Shown here: piece after piece, positions 28,218-32,793 of the stretch | Layout: the number at the start of each line of letters is the position of its first letter | Position numbering within the stretch: position 1 is the stretch's first letter | Assembly (NCBI RefSeq): GCF_013623905.1 | Contig: NZ_JABKDD010000024.1 | Location: 1-32,793 of the forward strand | Direction: 5' to 3' | Length of the DNA: 32,793 nucleotides | Source: Brevibacterium sediminis | GTDB lineage: Bacteria > Actinomycetota > Actinomycetes > Actinomycetales > Brevibacteriaceae | The notes under the pieces: model-generated | Told to the model about the DNA's origin: nothing | Database searches by the model: none | What the model saw: only the letters and a program-made list of their open reading frames with translations | Translations under genes and position numbers: made by a program

Positions 28218-29384
28218 ATGAGTCTCCGAACCCGCAGCACCTCCATCGCCGCCTTCACCGCGGTGGGCACCCTGGTGCTGACCGGCTGCTCCGTCACGAC
28301 TCCCGAAGCCCTCGAAGAGGAACGGCTCGGCTGCCTCGTCTCGGCTCCGGCCGGCTTCGACGATCACTCGGCCGGTGCGCTCACCCTCGAGGAGGCGGAA
28401 CTGGCCCGTGGGGCCGGGGTCTTCTCGGGTACCTCGAGCCAGCGTGTCTCGGGTGGGTCGGCCACCTCGGCGGCATTGGATCGGATGCACAGACACGACT
28501 GTGCACTGACCACGGTCATCGGACCCGGGGGAGCGGACGAACTCGCGGACTTCGCCGCCGCCCACCCCGATGATCTGTTCCTCGGGGTCTCCAGCGGCAC
28601 CGACGACCTGCCGAAGAACGTGCTGAGCATGGACTTCGACCTCGTCCCGCCGGCGTTCATCGCGGGATACACCGCTGCCACAGCCTCGGAGACGGGGAAG
28701 GTCGGGGTCGTCGTCGCGCACGGTTTCCCGCAGTCCGAACGCATCCTGGCCGCCTTCGACGCCGGGGTCGACCTGTACAACAAGGAGAAGGACGAGGACC
28801 TGCCGAAGGCGGAGTCCTATCGTCCCTCCTCGGGCGGGGCCGCCTCGGCGAACGGTTCGCCTCGGACGATCGACGATACCCGCGACGCCGGGAAGGACTA
28901 CTTCGAACGGTCCTTCGATGCCGATGTCGACGTGCTCGTCCCGTTCGGATCGGCGGCCGCGATGGGGGTGGTCACCTCGGCGGATGAGAAGCGGACCGAG
29001 CTGACCGCGGCAACGGAGGATCCGGAGGGCGACGATGAGGGACCGAGCCTGCCGAAAGTCGTCTGGTACGGCACCGCCGGCGGGTTCTCCAAGGCGATCG
29101 TGGCCACCCTGGAGCCGAACGTGCGCCGCGGACTGCGCACGATGTTCCCCGACTGGCCGCAGAGCAAGAACCCCGACGAGGTGGCCCCCGCCCCGAAGAC
29201 CGGGCCCGAGGAGATCGGCGGCTTCCGCGTCGCCGACCGTCATTATTGGGGCACCCTCGACAACGGGGGAGTGCGCATCGTCGCCGAGGACGGATTCCTC
29301 TCCCGTGTCTCCGACGCCGGACGCGGAATCACGGACCTGCGCGAGCGGATCAAGAGCGGGGAGATCGACCCGGAGAAAGGATGA
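28218..29384 (+). CDS. BMP family (nucleoside-binding-type) lipoprotein
   Basis: The 388-residue protein has a lipoprotein signal with lipobox LTGC and C24 as the lipidated residue. The rest resembles the BMP/Med substrate-binding family that feeds nucleoside ABC transporters: CALTTVIGPGG, DLFLGVSSG, FDLVPPAFIAGYTAAT and GKVGVVVAHG form the periplasmic-binding fold. Residues about 190-225 and 265-280 are charged, low-complexity insertions. No ABC permease or ATPase gene lies in the window, so the transporter would be encoded elsewhere. The adenosine deaminase gene starts 32 bp downstream and supports nucleoside as ligand. Confidence 0.8.
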   Translation: MSLRTRSTSIAAFTAVGTLVLTGCSVTTPEALEEERLGCLVSAPAGFDDHSAGALTLEEAELARGAGVFSGTSSQRVSGGSATSAALDRMHRHDCALTTVIGPGGADELADFAAAHPDDLFLGVSSGTDDLPKNVLSMDFDLVPPAFIAGYTAATASETGKVGVVVAHGFPQSERILAAFDAGVDLYNKEKDEDLPKAESYRPSSGGAASANGSPRTIDDTRDAGKDYFERSFDADVDVLVPFGSAAAMGVVTSADEKRTELTAATEDPEGDDEGPSLPKVVWYGTAGGFSKAIVATLEPNVRRGLRTMFPDWPQSKNPDEVAPAPKTGPEEIGGFRVADRHYWGTLDNGGVRIVAEDGFLSRVSDAGRGITDLRERIKSGEIDPEKG

Positions 29385-29404
29385 GGGCCGCGCGCCGCAT
29401 CGGA

Positions 29405-29410
29405 TAAGCT
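29405..29410 (+). promoter_or_regulatory. Candidate -10 element of the adenosine deaminase gene
   Basis: TAAGCT fits the TAnnnT pattern and lies 6 nt before GTG 29417 and 9 nt before ATG 29420. It suggests a leaderless transcript separate from the upstream lipoprotein gene. Confidence 0.45.
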
Positions 29411-29419
29411 GAGACGGTG

Positions 29420-30523
29420 ATGAATGTACCCGCCGGCGTCGCATCGGACGACCCCATCCTGCAGCTGCCCAAAGTCTCCCTCCACGATCACCTCGACGGC
29501 GGTCTGCGCCCGTCGACGATGCTCGAACTGGCCGACTCGATCGGTCACACCCTGCCCGCCTCCGATGCCGAATCGCTGCGCCGGTGGTTCTCGGAGTCCG
29601 CGAACTCCGGTGACCTGGTCCGCTACCTCGAGACGTTCTCGCACACCGTGGCGGTCATGCAGAGCGAGGACAACCTGCGCCGCGTGGCCAAGGAATGGGT
29701 CCTCGACCAGGTGGCCGACGGAGTCTTCTATGCCGAGGCCCGGTGGGCTCCCGAACAGCACCTCGAAGGCGGACTCGAACTCGACGCCGTCGTCGAAGCC
29801 GTCCAGGACGGTCTGGAAGCCGGCGTCTCCGAGGCCGCGGCCGAGGGCAAGTACATCCGCGTCGGACAGCTCATCACGGCCATGCGTCAGGCCGACAACT
29901 CGCTGGCGATCGCCGAACTGGCCATCCGCCATCGTGAGAAGGGCGCGGATTCCGGTGTCATCGGCTTCGACATCGCCGGACCCGAGAACGGCTTCCCGCC
30001 GTCTGCGCACCTCTCCGCCTTCAACGCCCTGCACCAGGCCTATGTGCCGGTGACGATCCATGCCGGTGAGGCCGCCGGCAAGGAATCCATCCACGAGGCT
30101 GTCACGATCTGCCACGCTCAGCGTCTGGGCCATGGTGCGCGCATCGTCGAGGACATGGACATCGTCGACGGCCAGGGGCAGCTCGGCAGCCTCGCCGCCT
30201 GGGTCCTCGACCAGCAGATCCCGCTCGAACTGTGCCCGAGCTCCAACCTGCAGACCGACATCGGCGGCACCATCGCCAGCCACCCGATCACGGGGCTCAA
30301 GGATCTCGGATTCGCTGTCACCATCAACCCGGACAACCGGCTCATGTCCGGCACTTCCGTGTCGCGTGAGATGCGTCTGCTCGTCGATGAGGCCGGTTGG
30401 AACCAGACGGACCTCGAATGGGCGACGGTCAACGCCATCACCGCTGCCTTCCTGCCGCTGGATGTGCGCGAGCGCATGCTCGACGAGATCCTCATCCCCG
30501 GATTCGCCCGGGTGACCATTTGA
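29420..30523 (+). CDS. add: Adenosine deaminase
   Basis: The enzyme converts adenosine or deoxyadenosine to inosine in purine salvage. The 367-residue protein carries the zinc ligands H22 and H24 in LHDHLDGGLRP, the HAGEAAG segment with the catalytic glutamate, GHGARI with its histidine, and NPDNRLMSGTS with the metal-binding aspartate. GTG 29417 immediately precedes ATG 29420 in frame; either may serve. It follows a BMP-type nucleoside-binding lipoprotein gene and overlaps the next gene by four bases. Confidence 0.95.
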   Translation: MNVPAGVASDDPILQLPKVSLHDHLDGGLRPSTMLELADSIGHTLPASDAESLRRWFSESANSGDLVRYLETFSHTVAVMQSEDNLRRVAKEWVLDQVADGVFYAEARWAPEQHLEGGLELDAVVEAVQDGLEAGVSEAAAEGKYIRVGQLITAMRQADNSLAIAELAIRHREKGADSGVIGFDIAGPENGFPPSAHLSAFNALHQAYVPVTIHAGEAAGKESIHEAVTICHAQRLGHGARIVEDMDIVDGQGQLGSLAAWVLDQQIPLELCPSSNLQTDIGGTIASHPITGLKDLGFAVTINPDNRLMSGTSVSREMRLLVDEAGWNQTDLEWATVNAITAAFLPLDVRERMLDEILIPGFARVTI

Positions 30524-30960
30524 GCTCACACAATGACCGGGCCGCAGCGTCCGGTGCCTCACCGGAGCCCGAGGGGCACGGCGTTCCGACCCCACGGGCG
30601 ATGCTGCTGCCCGTGAGCGCCCTCGGCATCCAGGCGCTGGCCCTGGTCGGTGCGGCGGTGTCATTCGTCATCACCGCGATCACCGCCGGCCCCTTGGCGG
30701 CTTCGCTGATCGGTCTGGCCGTCATGTTCCTCATCTTCGCGGCCGGTGTCGGCGCCGCGGCCCGGGGCGCCTGGCGTCTGCATCGGTGGGCGCGTCCGGC
30801 GGCGATCGCCTTCGAGCTGCTCGTCATCGTCTTCGCCTTCAGCGTCATCGGCGGTTCCCTGTGGCTGGGGCTGGCCTGCCTGGTCACCGCCATCGCCGTG
30901 CTCTTGGGCTTCTTCCTGCCCGCAGTCGTCGACGCCTACAACCGAGCGCTGACCGACTAG
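30520..30960 (+). CDS. Small polytopic membrane protein
   Basis: The 146-residue product is not assigned to a known family. A polar N-terminal 27 residues rich in Ala, Ser and Pro are followed by about four transmembrane helices (starting near 28, 58, 95 and 115) and a short C-terminal end YNRALTD. The start is TTG 30520, overlapping the deaminase stop as TTGA with GGGTGA a few bases upstream. ATG 30601 is an alternative that would remove the polar N terminus. The coupling with add suggests co-expression but gives no function. A terminator follows. Confidence 0.72.
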   Translation: MSSHNDRAAASGASPEPEGHGVPTPRAMLLPVSALGIQALALVGAAVSFVITAITAGPLAASLIGLAVMFLIFAAGVGAAARGAWRLHRWARPAAIAFELLVIVFAFSVIGGSLWLGLACLVTAIAVLLGFFLPAVVDAYNRALTD

Positions 30961-30990
30961 GCGTGTTTAAGCAGGTACTCGTCCGAATGT

Positions 30991-31039
30991 AGGTCGTTAT
31001 CGGATACTTTCGAGCGAGAGAAGTATCCGATAGCGACCT
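30991..31039. repeat. 19-bp inverted repeat after the membrane protein gene
   Basis: Arms 30991-31009 and 31021-31039 pair fully apart from one G-T wobble, around an 11-base loop. The right arm is related to the next sequence, 31054-31073, which forms the arm of the following terminator. It lies 30 bp past the stop codon in otherwise gene-free DNA. Confidence 0.65.
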
Positions 31040-31049
31040 GAGTTCTGCG

Positions 31050-31079
31050 CTGGGTATCTGTTGGCGACCCAGGTTTTTT
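31050..31079 (+). terminator. Rho-independent terminator
   Basis: CTGGGT (31050-31055) pairs with ACCCAG (31067-31072), followed by one G and a run of six T. This is the best classical terminator in the window and would end transcription of the add/membrane-protein pair. Confidence 0.8.
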
Positions 31080-31124
31080 CGAGTTCAAGCAGCTGGGGCG
31101 ACCCGACGCTGCTGGGAGAACGCG

Positions 31125-31182
31125 TCAACTGTGCGCAGATTGCCAAAATCCGGCGTCTGATGGGCAATCTGCGCACACTTAA
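31125..31182. repeat. Palindromic pair of GTGCGCAGATT repeats (copies A and B)
   Basis: A perfect 15-bp inverted repeat (31130-31144 with 31163-31177) surrounds an 18-base loop. Both arms belong to a longer related sequence of about 22 bp; a third copy lies at 32644-32665. The pair sits downstream of the monooxygenase gene, whose stop codon is at 31263. It is probably an intergenic palindromic repeat element. Confidence 0.7.
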
Positions 31183-31262
31183 TTCATGTCAGCGGTGCTA
31201 GTTGGGCAGATTCCGACCGACAGCGCCGTCCGCAGTGCGCCAGTGGCTGCCGACAGGCAGCA

Positions 31263-32582
31263 TCACATCGTCGGCGGCGACCATTTCTGGACGCTCGCAG
31301 CCTGAGCGGCGATGAGTCGCGACGGAACCGCTGAGAAGACGGCATTGCGCAGCCGCGCCAGCAGCGGCGATTCGAGTTGGAACACCTGCCCCATCAGCCG
31401 AGACTTCTGTGCGATCGACTGCGTCCGCGGACGCCGCAGCGAGTCATAGCGGCTGAGTGCCGCACCGAGGTCTGCCGGCGCTGAGGCGCGTGTGCCCACA
31501 TCGTCGGCAGAGTTCACACCTGCGCCCGCTCTAGCACCTGCGCCCGCTCCCGCACCTGCAGCGGAGACTGGTATCTCGGCTTGCTCCACCATCCGCCCGG
31601 GTCGATTCGCCTCGGGCCCCGGAGACTTACTGATCAGCGGGGCAAGCAGGACGGTGAGCGTCGCTGCGTCTTCGAGGGCCTGACCGCCACCCTGACCGAG
31701 GTTCGGCGTCATCGCATGTGCGGCATCGCCGACGAGGACGACTCGGCCGCGGTGATAACGACGCAACCGGCGGGAGAGGTCGGAGATAGCGGTGCGACGG
31801 ACCTCCTCGGCGGGGGTGGCGGCAATGAGATCGGCGATGGGGGAGTGCCAGCCTGTGAACATCTGCTCGATCGTCGCCTTCTCATCGGCGAAGACCGCGT
31901 TCTGCGGCATATTCGCCACAGCGAACCAGTAGACGCGGCCGTCGGCCAGCGGAGCGATGCCGAAGCGGCGTCCGTGCCCGACCGACTCCCCGGCCTCGCC
32001 GGACAGATCCACCGGCACCGAGGTGATGCCCCGCCACGCCGAATACCCGGAGTACCGCGGTGCCACCGGTTCACCGTCGACGACGGTGCGGACCCGGCTG
32101 TGCAGACCGTCGGCGCCGATGATGAGGTCGAAACGCTCTGCCTTCGACTCCATCGTGCTCGAATCGTCGGCGGACCTGGCCCTGATAGTCAGCGTCCCGT
32201 CGGTGCCGGTCGCCGTCGCCTCGGTGCCGGTTCGCACTGTCCCGGGAGCCAGAGCATCGAGGAGGATGCGGTGGAGGTCGGCCCGGTCGACGATGCGCAG
32301 CGCACCGACCGAATCATCGGGCACCTGAGCGATCCAGTGCCCGTCTGCGCGGCGCTGACCTGCGGCGAAGCCTTCGACGCTGGAGTCGGTCACGGCGTCG
32401 AACGCCTCGCGCAGACCGAGCGACTCCAGTGCGGCAAGCCCGTTGGCGAAGATCGACAGTCCCGAACCACCGGCCCTCACTTCGGGGGCACGTTCGAACA
32501 CGGTGACCTCGGCGCCGGCCCTCTGCAGTCCCACGGCCGTCGAGAGTCCGCCGATTCCAGCTCCGACGACAGCGATCTTCAT
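31263..32582 (-). CDS. FAD-dependent monooxygenase (salicylate-hydroxylase / zeaxanthin-epoxidase-like)
   Basis: The 439-residue protein is a class A flavoprotein monooxygenase. It begins MKIAVVGAGIGGLSTAVGL with the GxGxxG dinucleotide site at 7-12, and has the DG motif in IIGADGLHSRVR and the GD motif in VLVGDAAHAMTPNLGQGGGQ. These enzymes use NAD(P)H and oxygen to hydroxylate aromatic or related compounds; the substrate is unknown. A low-complexity stretch of alternating Ala and Gly near residues 340-360 is encoded by short tandem repeats (about 31515-31565). ATG 32582 has a weak ribosome binding site; an upstream extension would run through the repeat at 32644. No clear operon partner is visible. 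Confidence 0.87.
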   Translation of the reverse strand: MKIAVVGAGIGGLSTAVGLQRAGAEVTVFERAPEVRAGGSGLSIFANGLAALESLGLREAFDAVTDSSVEGFAAGQRRADGHWIAQVPDDSVGALRIVDRADLHRILLDALAPGTVRTGTEATATGTDGTLTIRARSADDSSTMESKAERFDLIIGADGLHSRVRTVVDGEPVAPRYSGYSAWRGITSVPVDLSGEAGESVGHGRRFGIAPLADGRVYWFAVANMPQNAVFADEKATIEQMFTGWHSPIADLIAATPAEEVRRTAISDLSRRLRRYHRGRVVLVGDAAHAMTPNLGQGGGQALEDAATLTVLLAPLISKSPGPEANRPGRMVEQAEIPVSAAGAGAGAGARAGAGVNSADDVGTRASAPADLGAALSRYDSLRRPRTQSIAQKSRLMGQVFQLESPLLARLRNAVFSAVPSRLIAAQAASVQKWSPPTM

Positions 32583-32643
32583 GAACTCATCGTCGCACGC
32601 AGAACGCCGGGTGGCGACGCCGCCGGTTGACCGTTGGTACGCG

Positions 32644-32665
32644 TTAAGTGTGCGCAGATTACCCA
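32644..32665 (+). repeat. GTGCGCAGATT repeat copy C
   Basis: This 22-bp sequence matches copy B at 31161-31182 (minus strand) with one difference and copy A with a few more. It lies 62 bp upstream of the monooxygenase start. The inverted partner seen for copies A and B is missing here; instead, sequence that may be a mobile element begins about 20 bp further on. Confidence 0.65.
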
Positions 32666-32695
32666 AAACGGGCGGCGGTTTCTAGGTTCTAGTGC

Positions 32696-32732
32696 AACAC
32701 CCGGTCTGACCAGCACTATCAGACCGGGTGTT
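32696..32732 (+). terminator. Strong hairpin upstream of the right-edge gene
   Basis: A perfect 14-bp inverted repeat pairs 32696-32709 with 32719-32732 around a nine-base loop. It ends 24 bp before the ATG of the last, truncated gene. It could be an attenuator, a terminator shielding that gene from outside transcription, or part of a transposon end. Confidence 0.6.
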
Positions 32733-32756
32733 TCCACTGAACGAAGGAACACCCCC

Positions 32757-32793
32757 ATGACCACGCACTACAGACGTCCACGGCTGCCCTTCC
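32757..32793 (+). CDS. Start of an unidentified gene cut by the window edge (possible transposase)
   Basis: ATG 32757 is preceded by GAAGGAA with good spacing. The first residues read MTTHYRRPRLPF and then the window ends. Too little is present to name a family. A hairpin immediately upstream and the interrupted repeat suggest an insertion sequence, but this is inference. Confidence 0.5.
   Translation, partial: MTTHYRRPRLPF

Overview
The window looks like chromosomal DNA of a high-GC actinobacterium. The class Ib ribonucleotide reductase cluster nrdHIEF, the order sdhC-sdhD-sdhA-sdhB, a MoxR/DUF58/VWA operon, many GTG/TTG starts and several start codons lying just after a TAnnnT hexamer all fit Actinomycetota. 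From overall protein character I would guess Brevibacterium or a close relative, but nothing here proves the genus. No rRNA, tRNA or CRISPR array was seen.

Layout. (1) 1-6018: a minus-strand operon (agmatinase/guanidinobutyrase-family ureohydrolase, TPP-dependent decarboxylase resembling AruI, sodium:solute symporter) with a divergent PucR-type regulator. It reads as a regulated module for uptake and breakdown of a guanidino compound, most likely linked to arginine through 2-ketoarginine and 4-guanidinobutyrate. (2) 6073-7260: a HisC-like aminotransferase. (3) 7331-12590: a tightly overlapping minus-strand operon encoding a MoxR AAA+ ATPase, a DUF58 protein, a small membrane protein, two membrane-anchored VWA proteins and a TPR protein (Bat-like module). 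(4) 12591-17278: a 700-bp control region with a cluster of DnaA-box-like motifs and two NrdR boxes 31 bp apart, then nrdH-nrdI-nrdE-nrdF and a strong hairpin. (5) 17423-20071: a YdeP/FdhF-like molybdopterin oxidoreductase and a convergent 56-residue ORF with a very strong ribosome binding site. (6) 20487-25342: a D,D-carboxypeptidase and the succinate dehydrogenase operon, all on the minus strand. (7) 25688-30960: plus-strand genes for mannose-1-phosphate guanylyltransferase, an M20D amidohydrolase, a BMP-family lipoprotein, adenosine deaminase and a small membrane protein; the lipoprotein and the deaminase suggest nucleoside uptake and salvage. (8) 30961-32793: a repeat-rich stretch around an FAD-dependent monooxygenase, ending in a hairpin and the first codons of a gene cut by the window edge that may be an insertion sequence.

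Most genes are housekeeping. The parts most deserving a second look are the 2-ketoarginine-type cluster, the DnaA-like motif array before nrdH, the MoxR/VWA operon, the tiny ORF at 19901-20071 and the three copies of a GTGCGCAGATT repeat at the right end. Several proteins also carry Ala/Ser/Gly-rich low-complexity segments that look like lineage-specific insertions. All functional calls rest on motif recognition and remembered family sequences; no database search was run.
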